A DNA stretch of 64,000 bases from positions 992,001 through 1,056,000 of the forward strand of contig OZ220707.1 in assembly GCA_965116685.1 (NCBI GenBank). The letters run 5' to 3'. Position 1 is the first letter of the stretch. Each line of letters opens with the position of its first letter. Shown here piece by piece: positions 1-8,728 of the stretch. The DNA comes from Bin80 sp965116685. Lineage in GTDB: Bacteria > Bacteroidota > Rhodothermia > Rhodothermales > Bin80. The position numbers and the translations under genes are program-made. The notes under the pieces were generated by a model, which saw only the letters and a program-made list of their open reading frames with translations, did not search any database and had not been told where the DNA came from.

Positions 1-1775
1 GCATTAAAATAATTGGCACCCTCCTCATACTCAATCAGATGATCCATCTCTTTATAATACCCTTCCAACGACAGTTCGAGCTTTCCGTCCGCAAATGCCT
101 GGACCACTCCCCCTGCGAGCTGCCATGACTGTTGGGGCTGAATTTTTGCGGTTGCAGGGACCCACAAGTCTGTAGGCAGAGATAATCCGCTGGTTGTTGC
201 CAACAGATGGATATACTGTTGCATGTATGCCAAAGAGGCTTTCAGGCTGGTTTGTACATTCAAACGCCACAGTGCTGCAATCCTAGGTTCCACGGAAACA
301 TAGTTTTGATCTTCAATTAAAAAGCTTGATGCGTGTACGCCAAGATTCAAGCGGATCTGGGAATTCAGACGCCAGTCATCTTCAATATACGCTTGGATCT
401 CTCCCGCGCGGGTGCGACGATTCGGGGAGGGTACCGTATCGCTGATGGCATCATCCACCCGGATGATCTCCTCATAAGCACCGGTAAGGAAGGAATGCTG
501 CAATTCGCCGACCCCGAAACGGATATTGTGATTGGCATTCGGGATGAATTCCATGTCTATCCGTGCATGCAGATCACGAATGCCGGATTCGTAGGAATTT
601 TCATATTGAGACCGAGAGTTTTCCCCTGTACTATATCGGTATTCGTTGTCAACAAGTAGCGCGTAATCGGTATAGCCAATCAAAACATTCGAAAATAATT
701 TTGCTCCGAAGATGTGATTCCATCGAACAGTCGTCGTAAGATTCCGCCAGCTTAACCCGCTTCGATCCTCATCGCCATTCCCCTCGTACTTGTAATAGGT
801 GTACATACGATCATGTCCTGTATACCCACTTAAATAAATCCGATCACTGGTTGAGAGAATCACGTTGCTCTTTACATTAAAATCATAGAAATAGTATCCA
901 TCGTCTTGTTCATCGCTATCAAGGAAGGGACGGATCAGCAGCTCAGCATGGGATCGGCGTGCAGAGATTAAAAATGAGGCACGATCGCGCCTGATCGGTC
1001 CCTCCAGTGTCATGCGGGATGCCAGAAGTCCAATTGCACCTGTTCCTGCAACCTGCTTCAGATTCCCTTCCTTCATGGTGATATCAATCACTGAGGAAAG
1101 TCGCCCACCGTAACGCGCCGGGAATCCCCCCTTGAGTACACGCACATCCTTGATGGCATCGGAGTTGAACGGGCCCAAAAATCCAAACAGGTGACTCGGA
1201 TTATAGACTTGGGTTCCGTCAAGGAGATATAGATTCTGGTCCGGCCCGCCCCCGCGTACATAAAGACCCGTTGATCCCTCTACACCGGACTGAACACCGG
1301 GCAGAAGTTGGATGGTACGAAGAACATCCGACTCTCCCAAAAGTGATGGAAGATTTTCAACATCTTGGACCGGGATCGTGACCCCGCTTATCTGTGTTGT
1401 TTGCAGTACGGATTCAGCAGGAGCGGCCACTTCCAATTCCCTCAGACTCAAGGTAGTCGGGACAAGCGAGATATTCAGAACCAGGGCATCCTGAGGCGAA
1501 TAGATCAGTCGCTGGGTGAGATATGCAACATGGCTGACGACCATGTTCACGCTGTCCCTGGGCAGGGTCAGGCTGTAATAACCGTATTGATTGGTTGAAA
1601 CTCCTCTCTCGTGAGCCTCCACATACACCGTCGCCCCAACCACCAACTCTCCTGTTTCGGAATCTGTTACCGTTCCACTGACAGTAATGATTCTCTCTTG
1701 AGCATATGCGGCCGGCAGAAATAGACCAAGGCCTATAACTACCAACAAGACCAATGTCTTGTACGGATCCATCAT
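1..1775 (-). CDS. TonB-dependent receptor, N-terminal 591 residues (runs off window)
   Basis: An open frame runs on the minus strand from two adjacent ATG codons (first at 1775) to the window edge without a stop. The product begins with a signal peptide ending near PAAYAQ, then a carboxypeptidase-like regulatory domain (starts VSGTVTDSETGELVVGATVY), then a TonB plug (LPGVQSG, LYVRGGGPDQNLYLLDG, ARYGGRLSSVIDI) and the first strands of an outer-membrane barrel. Such receptors import large substrates such as siderophores or glycans across the outer membrane using TonB energy. No SusD-like partner is visible, so the substrate cannot be named. The C-terminus lies outside the window. Confidence 0.9.
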   Translation of the reverse strand, partial: MMDPYKTLVLLVVIGLGLFLPAAYAQERIITVSGTVTDSETGELVVGATVYVEAHERGVSTNQYGYYSLTLPRDSVNMVVSHVAYLTQRLIYSPQDALVLNISLVPTTLSLRELEVAAPAESVLQTTQISGVTIPVQDVENLPSLLGESDVLRTIQLLPGVQSGVEGSTGLYVRGGGPDQNLYLLDGTQVYNPSHLFGFLGPFNSDAIKDVRVLKGGFPARYGGRLSSVIDITMKEGNLKQVAGTGAIGLLASRMTLEGPIRRDRASFLISARRSHAELLIRPFLDSDEQDDGYYFYDFNVKSNVILSTSDRIYLSGYTGHDRMYTYYKYEGNGDEDRSGLSWRNLTTTVRWNHIFGAKLFSNVLIGYTDYALLVDNEYRYSTGENSRSQYENSYESGIRDLHARIDMEFIPNANHNIRFGVGELQHSFLTGAYEEIIRVDDAISDTVPSPNRRTRAGEIQAYIEDDWRLNSQIRLNLGVHASSFLIEDQNYVSVEPRIAALWRLNVQTSLKASLAYMQQYIHLLATTSGLSLPTDLWVPATAKIQPQQSWQLAGGVVQAFADGKLELSLEGYYKEMDHLIEYEEGANYFN

Positions 1776-1922
1776 CTGAGACAAGATCATGGGCGATCAA
1801 TAATGTCAATCTCGCCTTGTTACTACCATACTCTCTTACTGATCATGGGAACAGAGTAGCGGTCTGCAAGAGACACCGCGATAAAAGAAGATCACAACAA
1901 GCCAATTTGCACTATACCCCGA

Positions 1923-2873
1923 TCACTCCGCGCCAGAAGCAAGTAGATACATGACAGCCATTCGTACAGCAACCCCATTCGTAACCTGATCAAGGATCAC
2001 AGCCCGCTCATGCTCTACAACTTCATCATCTAATTCAACCCCCCGGTTTACCGGCCCCGGATGCAGCACGATCATATTCGGACTCCGTCTCATATGATCT
2101 ATCCTTAGCCCATAAAGGGCATGGTATTCGCGCAGAGACGGGACCAGGCTTGCCCCAAATCTTTCTCGCTGCATGCGCAATGTGATCGCTACGTCACAGT
2201 CTCGGAGTGCCTCGTCGAGGTGATGCACGACTGTAACTCCCAGTTTATCTACGTGAACCGGCATGAGCGTCTGAGGTCCGCAGATGGTAACATGGGCACC
2301 CAGTGTCGTAAATGCAAAAATATTTGATCGGGCAACACGGCTGTGTGCAATGTCCCCGATGATTGACACGCGCAGATTCGAAAAGGACTCGTAGTGCTCT
2401 GAAATCGTCAACAAATCAAGAAGTGCCTGGGTCGGATGCTCATGGGCTCCATCCCCCGCATTGATAACACTTCCCTGGATACAACGTGTGAGGAAATGTG
2501 CCGCACCCGGTGAACTGTGGCGAATCACCGCCATATCCACCTTCATCGCCTCAATATTTTGAGCTGTGTCACGCAACGTCTCTCCTTTGGATAAACTGGA
2601 TCCTGAGCCGCCGAAATTGACCAGATCTGCAGACAGCCGCTTTGCAGCGAGTTCAAAAGAAATACGCGTTCGTGTAGATGGCTCAAAAAACAGGTTCACG
2701 ATCGTGAATCCGCGCAAGGTTGGGACCCGCTTTATCGGACGTTCCAAGACCTGACGGAACTCTTTCGCTGTCTCAAGAATCAGATAGATTTCGTCGGCAC
2801 TATACGTTGATAGGCCGAGTAGATGCTTGTGTCGGAGAATCTTTGAGTCGATTTGTGGACTTGCACCTTCCAT
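1923..2873 (-). CDS. pyrB: aspartate carbamoyltransferase catalytic subunit
   Basis: PyrB condenses carbamoyl phosphate with aspartate, the committed step of pyrimidine synthesis in the cytoplasm. The carbamoyl-phosphate motif STRTR (in FFEPSTRTRISFELAAKRL), HPTQALLDL and the C-terminal HPGPVNRG are all present. The length of about 316 residues is normal for the catalytic chain. I chose the ATG at 2873, preceded by a G-rich ribosome site; a TTG at 2891 is in frame and would overlap pyrR by 14 bases. It is transcribed with and directly after pyrR. No regulatory pyrI is seen. Confidence 0.95.
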   Translation of the reverse strand: MEGASPQIDSKILRHKHLLGLSTYSADEIYLILETAKEFRQVLERPIKRVPTLRGFTIVNLFFEPSTRTRISFELAAKRLSADLVNFGGSGSSLSKGETLRDTAQNIEAMKVDMAVIRHSSPGAAHFLTRCIQGSVINAGDGAHEHPTQALLDLLTISEHYESFSNLRVSIIGDIAHSRVARSNIFAFTTLGAHVTICGPQTLMPVHVDKLGVTVVHHLDEALRDCDVAITLRMQRERFGASLVPSLREYHALYGLRIDHMRRSPNMIVLHPGPVNRGVELDDEVVEHERAVILDQVTNGVAVRMAVMYLLASGAE

Positions 2874-2877
2874 CAGT

Positions 2878-3429
2878 CTACCCCCGTTCAACTAACCAGA
2901 CGCCATCACGATCATCAACTTCACGAAACTGTACACGTACCTCTTCTCTGGAAATCGTGGGGACAACACGCCCAACCATATCTGCACGAATGGGGAATTC
3001 GTAATGTCCTCGATCAATCAGCGTGAGAAATTGTATCCTTGATGGTCTCCCTAAATCTGTGACTGCATCCATCGCTGCGCGTACTGTACGTCCGGTGTAC
3101 AATACATCATCCACCAGAACCAGATGTTGATTCCCTACGTCGAACGGAATGTGGGTCGTTCGCATTTGTGCCCTACGGGGTCTCTTACGAAAATCATCGC
3201 GATACATCGTTACATCCAGTGTTCCGGTAGGAACTTCTATACCCTCCAAGTCACGTATAAGTGCTTGTAACCTTGACGCAAGATAAACACCACGCCGATG
3301 CAGACCGACGATTGCAATCCCGCCATCGGGATCCCACGACTCAATGACCTCTCTGGCCAACCGAGTAATTGTCCGCTGTACATCTTGCGCGTCCATCAAA
3401 CGCGCTTTAACGATATCTGAAGGTTTCAT
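2878..3429 (-). CDS. pyrR: bifunctional pyrimidine operon regulator / uracil phosphoribosyltransferase
   Basis: PyrR-family protein of 183 residues. The PRPP-binding loop is clear (LVLVDDVLYTGRTVRAAMDA), as are the conserved GIHRRG-type and TLDVTMYRDDF segments. In characterised family members it binds pyr mRNA to cause attenuation and has weak uracil phosphoribosyltransferase activity. It is the first gene of a pyrR-pyrB pair. The divergent DUF58 gene starts only 46 bases away, so there is little room for an attenuator leader ahead of pyrR. Confidence 0.93.
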   Translation of the reverse strand: MKPSDIVKARLMDAQDVQRTITRLAREVIESWDPDGGIAIVGLHRRGVYLASRLQALIRDLEGIEVPTGTLDVTMYRDDFRKRPRRAQMRTTHIPFDVGNQHLVLVDDVLYTGRTVRAAMDAVTDLGRPSRIQFLTLIDRGHYEFPIRADMVGRVVPTISREEVRVQFREVDDRDGVWLVERG

Positions 3430-3475
3430 GCGTATAATCTAAGCACTGCAATGCATCTTTCAACGTCTCCTCCCA

Positions 3476-4414
3476 ATGGAAAATACTAATTCAGCTAGAT
3501 CGCTCAAATACCTGGACCCTGTCACGGTCTCCCGGCTGAAGAATATGGAGATGCGAGCCCGACTAGTTGTTGAGGGATTTATTACCGGCCTTCATAAGAG
3601 CCCTTACCACGGATTCTCGGTTGAGTTCGCAGAGCATCGACTCTATAATCCGGGAGATGAGTTAAGACATGTAGACTGGAAGGTCTATGCCAAAACGGAC
3701 CGTCACTATGTTAAGCAGTACGAGGAGGAAACAAATCTGCATCACTATGTCGTCCTGGACACATCAGCCTCCATGCGTTACCGCTACACAGGGCACTTGT
3801 CAAAGCTGGAATATGGGGCATACTTGGCGGCAGCATTACACTTCCTGATGATCCTGCAACGAGACGCGACGGGGCTTTTGTCCTTTGACTCCGAACTTCA
3901 GACATTCCTCAGGCCGAGAAGTACGATGCGCTATTTGCGAGAAATTCTGTTGCATCTGGAACGCCTGGTAAAAACTAGAAGCACAGAGACCTATACCGGA
4001 ACCGCGCATGCGCTTCATCAAGTTGCAGAACGGGTTCAGCGACGATCTTTGATTGTTGTGATTTCGGATCTGATCGAAGAATCTGACTCTCAGGAGAGCA
4101 TCGTGCGTGCGTTGAGACATCTACGCCACAGGGGGCATGAGGTGCTCATTTTTCGCATACTTGAAAAAGAGACCGAAAAATTGTTTAATCTTCCCGACCA
4201 TCCCATGATTCTGCAAGACATGGAATCCGGCTCAGAACTCTCTCTCCATCCCGGACAGTTGCGCGAGACCTACATAAAGCGTATGAATTCGCTTACCCAG
4301 ATGATCAAGCGTCAATGCCTGAAACATACCATTGATTATGTTGAACTTGATACTGGCGTGACGTACGACAAAGCGCTTGTGGCGTACTTGAATAAGCGTA
4401 AGACCCTCCATTAG
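3476..4414 (+). CDS. DUF58 domain protein (vWA-like)
   Basis: The 312-residue protein carries the DUF58 signature (YNPGDELRHVDWKVYAKTD near residues 60-80) followed by a von Willebrand A-like region beginning VVLDTSASMRY, a MIDAS-type DxSxS. It has no membrane segment. DUF58 proteins usually sit beside a MoxR AAA+ ATPase and are thought to act with it as a chaperone-like pair in envelope or metal-centre assembly. No MoxR gene is next to it here; it stands alone between the divergent pyrR and the partner-switching module. Confidence 0.85.
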   Translation: MENTNSARSLKYLDPVTVSRLKNMEMRARLVVEGFITGLHKSPYHGFSVEFAEHRLYNPGDELRHVDWKVYAKTDRHYVKQYEEETNLHHYVVLDTSASMRYRYTGHLSKLEYGAYLAAALHFLMILQRDATGLLSFDSELQTFLRPRSTMRYLREILLHLERLVKTRSTETYTGTAHALHQVAERVQRRSLIVVISDLIEESDSQESIVRALRHLRHRGHEVLIFRILEKETEKLFNLPDHPMILQDMESGSELSLHPGQLRETYIKRMNSLTQMIKRQCLKHTIDYVELDTGVTYDKALVAYLNKRKTLH

Positions 4415-4718
4415 GCGGAGAAAGTCCTGCCAGAAATGGAAAACCGCTGTCCTTCAGAGAGCGCAGGCGTAGGAAAAACTCGTGTGATGCACCGCATGCA
4501 ACGAAGCGGAGCAGCGAGCTACGAAGCGAAATTGCGCGCCCGCCTCCGATGAAGCTTTTGATGCCGCCAATTTAAAATTCGATTGCCGCCAGACACCAAG
4601 GCAGGCATTAAATGAACTAATTTGGATAATTCCCCTATATTTCCTTGGTTTTTTTTCAATAAAACATTTTCTTACCTTGTACTGTGTGCAGACTTCAGCA
4701 ACAAGTTGAATGTGATTC
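4415..4718. other. intergenic region with a degenerate repeat
   Basis: About 300 bases without a convincing gene. Positions about 4474-4605 resemble 56418-56520 imperfectly: both share an ACTCGTG-GATG core, a GCGCGCCC stretch, CTCCGATGAA and a closing CCAGAC. This looks like a shared decayed element, but I cannot assign a family. A T-rich stretch follows (about 4640-4670) before the phosphatase gene. Confidence 0.3.
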
Positions 4719-7286
4719 ATGGGGCAAAGCCCAGACACTAATATCCTCTCATTTATCGGTAAACTGATCCGGCCATTCACTCCAAGAGTGAAACGCTTGG
4801 CCACGGTGATTTTTCTTGCAAATGTGGGATTGGCCGTAATCATTGTGTTGGCTGTGTCGGTGACACAGATCACCAATTGGATGAATGGGGCTCGAGAGCA
4901 AACCCGTATCACTGCAGAAAAGACTGCAACCCAAATTTCTGAAGTTTTTGCAGATATTGGCGAGATTTCTATTGCAAGCGTGGCACGGACGGCCGACGTG
5001 TCTCTAAACGCACCGATGACCGCCCAAGCATTCACGGCTGCTTTTTTGGTCAGTGCTGCCGCTGAAGCCAACTACGACACCTCTTACGTGATTCAAATCT
5101 TAACCTCTATTACCGAGGAAACGGTACTAGATGAGTTCTGGATTACCGATAGGGAAGCCCTGTCCTACCTTACCAACGTTCGTGGACCGGACGGTGCTCT
5201 GATCCCTTTCCGATTCGCAGAAAGTCCGATTGAGCAACCCCAAGCATACAAGTTCTACTCCCTATTGAACATACCACCTGATTCATTTGATGTGGTTACG
5301 CAACCCGCGCAAGTGCGTGAAGTAGATCGAGCCGTGTATAAGTATGTTGGCACCAATGGCGTGGATCACGGACGAATCGTACAGGTCGGCAATCTGTTGG
5401 ATTTCGGCAACGATGAACTACTCAGTCAAACGCATGCAGGTGCAACCGCTGACGTATCTGCCGTGATTGAAGGCAATCTATCCGCCAATATGCGGGTGGT
5501 CGGTGTCATCCTTGATCACTTTATAGCCGCTTCGATCGCTGCAAGCCGCAGTGTCGATGATCTAGAGGAAGACTTACGTAGAATTATACAGCACACTGCT
5601 ATCGGCGAAATCACGATATCTGACCGTGAAAGCCGGGTGTTGTTTTCCGAAAACGCCTCTGGTGGATCACGACCTATTTCTCTTGAATATCAGGAAGAAC
5701 TGGACGATTTACTGATAAATCAATGGGTAGATCACAGGGGAGTAAAAATTCATCGTGGTGATTCATCACAGTACAAGTATGTCACTGTTGCTCGCCCCAA
5801 TAGCCCATACATAGTTCAGGTTGGCCTTCCACTTATCCGAGGAAATAATGCCAGTATCTTGAATACGGTGTATCAGGAGCAGGCGGAGGTACTTGTTAGC
5901 GAAGGGTATCCTGAAGCACTCTGGTTTATTGATTCGAACGGTAATACTGCAGCGGCAGCCGAGTACTCCGAAATAAATGATATCACCGAGATGGAGGAAG
6001 CTTGGCGTAATCCCTATGAGTTGCGATCAAGTAGTGCTAACCAGATCATTGAAGCCGCAACTGAAAGTGGCCGCCCCAGTAGTGCTGCACGACTTGGGCT
6101 TATTGATCGTAATCAACGAGGGATATGGGTTGCCACACCCGTTGCAATTGAAGAAAATCGGATCGGCACCGTCTTAGCTTTTATTAACCTGGACGATACC
6201 GTGGCCGGCATATGGAATGGTATCCGCCAGGTACTGCTTCTCTCACTGTTACTGTTGGTATTTACTGCAATTGGCAGCTTTGTCGGAGCACGCCTGATTA
6301 CGCGTCCCATTGAAAAAATTGCAGAATCTGCACGTTTTGTTGAGAGCGGAGAGCAACCCGATGAGGAGTTGCTTGGGAGCGTGCTGAACCGTGCAGACGA
6401 GATTGGATCTTTGGCTCGAGTCTTTCAGGATATGACGATCCAGGTCTTCAGTCGTGAAGAAGTGCTCGAAACACTAGTGGCTGAGCGCACCTCCGAACTT
6501 GTCTCTGCAAATAATGAACTCCGACTTGCCCAGGAAGCCATTAATCAAGACTTGGAAATGGCAATGGTTGTGCAGGCCGCTCTGGTAAGAGACGGAACCG
6601 TAGACCTTCACAACTTTAAAGCTTCTGCACGGATGGAACCTGCATTGCAGGTCGGCGGGGATTTTGTGGACTTCTTTGAAGATGGTAACTCACTGATCTG
6701 CGTGGTTGGAGATGTGTCTGGAAAAGGAGTGGCGGCAGCTCTTTTCATGGCAGCTTCACAGGCAGCAATTCGGTTTGCAACCAGTGAAAGCAAGGATGTG
6801 GCTCAAATTTGCCAGAATGCAAATAATCGACTCTGCCAGCAAAACCCGATGGGGCTCTTCGTAACCGTGCTTGTGGCTAAGGTAGATCTAGATACTGGAG
6901 AAGTAACCTATGTTTCTGCAGGTCATGAACCTCCCTACCTACTGAACAAATCACAGCGTTCGACCGTATCTGGAACTGGGGGAATTGCTATGGGAGTAAT
7001 GGACGGAATTGACTATAGTTCGAACGTGATCCAGATGCAACCTGGAGAAATTTTATTCTGCTACACGGATGGTCTGACGGACATGGTCAACCTTGCTGGA
7101 GAGATTTATGGAAAAACCCGACTTGAGCTATCTTTGGATGGTGCTCCAGATTCCGACCCCACAGAAATCATGAACCACGTATGGGATGATATCAGTAAAT
7201 TTTCCCACGGGACTGCAGCTGCAGATGATCGAACTTGTTTAGTACTTCACAGAAAAAATACTTCCAAAAAAACAGAAACAATATGA
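4719..7286 (+). CDS. membrane sensor PP2C-type (SpoIIE/RsbU) serine phosphatase with HAMP domain
   Basis: The 855-residue protein has a first membrane helix at about residues 24-46, a large extracytoplasmic sensor region (about 47-500), a second helix at about 504-526, a HAMP linker (ITRPIEKIAESARFVE), a coiled coil (about 585-620) and a C-terminal SpoIIE phosphatase domain from about residue 630. Metal-binding motifs of the phosphatase are present: GGDFVDFF, VGDVSGKGVAAALFM, AGHEPPYLL and CYTDGLTDM. It should dephosphorylate a STAS anti-anti-sigma-type protein when the sensor is triggered. Its stop overlaps the start of the HATPase gene (ATGA), and a STAS gene follows, so the three genes form one unit. 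Confidence 0.93.
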   Translation: MGQSPDTNILSFIGKLIRPFTPRVKRLATVIFLANVGLAVIIVLAVSVTQITNWMNGAREQTRITAEKTATQISEVFADIGEISIASVARTADVSLNAPMTAQAFTAAFLVSAAAEANYDTSYVIQILTSITEETVLDEFWITDREALSYLTNVRGPDGALIPFRFAESPIEQPQAYKFYSLLNIPPDSFDVVTQPAQVREVDRAVYKYVGTNGVDHGRIVQVGNLLDFGNDELLSQTHAGATADVSAVIEGNLSANMRVVGVILDHFIAASIAASRSVDDLEEDLRRIIQHTAIGEITISDRESRVLFSENASGGSRPISLEYQEELDDLLINQWVDHRGVKIHRGDSSQYKYVTVARPNSPYIVQVGLPLIRGNNASILNTVYQEQAEVLVSEGYPEALWFIDSNGNTAAAAEYSEINDITEMEEAWRNPYELRSSSANQIIEAATESGRPSSAARLGLIDRNQRGIWVATPVAIEENRIGTVLAFINLDDTVAGIWNGIRQVLLLSLLLLVFTAIGSFVGARLITRPIEKIAESARFVESGEQPDEELLGSVLNRADEIGSLARVFQDMTIQVFSREEVLETLVAERTSELVSANNELRLAQEAINQDLEMAMVVQAALVRDGTVDLHNFKASARMEPALQVGGDFVDFFEDGNSLICVVGDVSGKGVAAALFMAASQAAIRFATSESKDVAQICQNANNRLCQQNPMGLFVTVLVAKVDLDTGEVTYVSAGHEPPYLLNKSQRSTVSGTGGIAMGVMDGIDYSSNVIQMQPGEILFCYTDGLTDMVNLAGEIYGKTRLELSLDGAPDSDPTEIMNHVWDDISKFSHGTAAADDRTCLVLHRKNTSKKTETI

Positions 7287-7708
7287 TTGCGACCGATTTT
7301 CATGTTCAAGTTGCTGCACGTGTATCAGAGTTGCGTGATCTTGCCGCAATGGTAGAAACCTTCGGTGAGACACATGACCTTCCCCATAGGACTATTTTTA
7401 TCATAAATCTTGCTCTGGAAGAACTCGTTACCAATACGCTTGTACACGGCTCATTTGAGGAGGGTATTGAGCCAGAAATCGTCATAGATCTCAGCATGCG
7501 TGATAACAATCGTGTGCATGTAGTGGTTGAATCAAATGGTGGCAAGTTTGACCCAACAGAAGACACCGAACCTGATCTAACGAGTGAACTGGATACTCGA
7601 CCAATTGGCGGGCTTGGAATCCATCTCGTAAAAACTCAGGCAGATAACTTCTCCTATGAATTTGTCGATGGTATCAACCGCCTGATTCTGGAGTATAACT
7701 TAACTTAA
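7283..7708 (+). CDS. RsbW/SpoIIAB-like serine kinase (HATPase) anti-sigma-type regulator
   Basis: A 141-residue HATPase_c_2 protein. The N-box (ALEELVTNTLVHG) and the G-box (GGLGIHLV) are visible. The start at 7283 is set by the ATGA overlap with the phosphatase gene; an upstream in-frame ATG at 7235 would add 16 lysine-rich residues and is less likely. Family members phosphorylate a STAS partner and sequester a sigma factor or other target. The opposing phosphatase lies upstream and the STAS partner downstream. Confidence 0.9.
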   Translation: MIATDFHVQVAARVSELRDLAAMVETFGETHDLPHRTIFIINLALEELVTNTLVHGSFEEGIEPEIVIDLSMRDNNRVHVVVESNGGKFDPTEDTEPDLTSELDTRPIGGLGIHLVKTQADNFSYEFVDGINRLILEYNLT

Positions 7709-7779
7709 TGCCTGGAAATTCTCAAATTTCTGAGACATTGTAATGCTGACTAATCAAAAAAAATACGGAGGGACCAACA

Positions 7780-8127
7780 GTGGCTAACAATATTGAAGTG
7801 CTTGAAGAGCACGAAGGAGATGTACTCATACTGACCCCAGTAGGACGTGTCGATACTTCTAACGCTCCCCTGTTCGAGCGTATGATCAAGGATCGCATCG
7901 ACGATGGTGAGACACATATTGTTGTTGACTTTACCAAGCTATCGTTTATCAGCAGTTCTGGCATGCGCGTATTGCTGATTGGAGCAAAAAGTATTCGGTC
8001 GTCGAATCAGGGGAAGCTTATCCTTTGTAGCATGCGTGACAGTATCCGGGAAATATTCAGTATCAGTGGATTTGACACCATCATTCCGGTGGTAAAGGAT
8101 CGGATTGCTGCGGTTGACGCAACTTAG
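7780..8127 (+). CDS. STAS-domain anti-sigma factor antagonist
   Basis: A 115-residue single STAS domain starting at GTG 7780 behind a good ribosome site (GGAGGGA at about 7768-7774). The segment VDFTKLSFISSSGMRVLL contains the serine-rich helix start that is phosphorylated in this family. It closes the phosphatase-kinase-STAS unit. No sigma factor gene lies nearby, so the downstream target is unknown. Confidence 0.9.
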   Translation: MANNIEVLEEHEGDVLILTPVGRVDTSNAPLFERMIKDRIDDGETHIVVDFTKLSFISSSGMRVLLIGAKSIRSSNQGKLILCSMRDSIREIFSISGFDTIIPVVKDRIAAVDAT

Positions 8128-8398
8128 CTTAGCGAAGGCGTCGTTGCTTGCGAGGATCTATACAATCTTACTGTACTCGTCTGGATGTGGGATTTCATGC
8201 CTCATCGCGTGTCTCTTGTCCTGATGAAATTTCTGCCATGTGGAGGTAGTCCGTCTTCCCCTTTGGCCTTGGATTTGCGTGAGACCTTCGGGAACATTAA
8301 ATAGTTGGAATGGATTTCCACTCGGGCTCTTTCGGACTGCCTGTGGACCTCTTGACTTGAGCAGTTCTTACCATACGATGAACAAAGGCGAATCCCCC
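8128..8398. other. intergenic, no gene seen
   Basis: The region between the STAS gene and the proposed left end of the IS110 element. A 66-codon open frame here has no recognisable product and no clear ribosome site. It ends in a run of six C residues that abuts the proposed element end. Confidence 0.3.
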
Positions 8399-8539
8399 CT
8401 GTATCTTATAGATGATGTTCAACAGGGTTCAATTTTGTAAATCATCAAATGAAAATTTTTCGATATCGCGGAAGATTTTGAGTTGCGGCACCGTTGAATG
8501 TTCTGGATTTACAAAACAAGAATTTTTGTTTTGCACCAT

Positions 8540-8640
8540 GTAGCGCGGGTAATCTCCCTGGGAGTAACCAAACGCCCCCTGCGTCTAGAACGCCTGGGGG
8601 GGACTAGTACCCCAGGGAGTACCGTGATTAGACGTCCAGT
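8540..8640 (+). ncRNA. candidate IS110 bridge RNA region
   Basis: In the noncoding leader upstream of the transposase, CTCCCTGGG (8554-8562) can pair with CCCAGGGAG (8611-8619). Nested within is a second hairpin: CCCCC-T-GCGT, loop CTAGA, ACGC-CT-GGGGG. IS110-group elements encode a bridge RNA with internal loops in this leader that guides target and donor pairing. Position and nested stem-loop form fit, but guide loops cannot be confirmed without alignment. Confidence 0.45.
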
Positions 8641-8728
8641 AGAGAGTGTATGCTATTAGCATTGATACAGGGACAGACGCAACGTCACGGCGACCCGCAT
8701 TTTTCCAACCTTAAAAAGGTACTGAATT

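Noticed and set aside
1414..1809. 131-codon minus-strand ORF
   Set aside because: It lies in a different frame of the TonB receptor gene, whose own frame is open to the window edge and carries the family motifs.
8240..8440. 66-codon plus-strand ORF
   Set aside because: No family, no ribosome site, and it runs across the proposed left end of the IS110 element.
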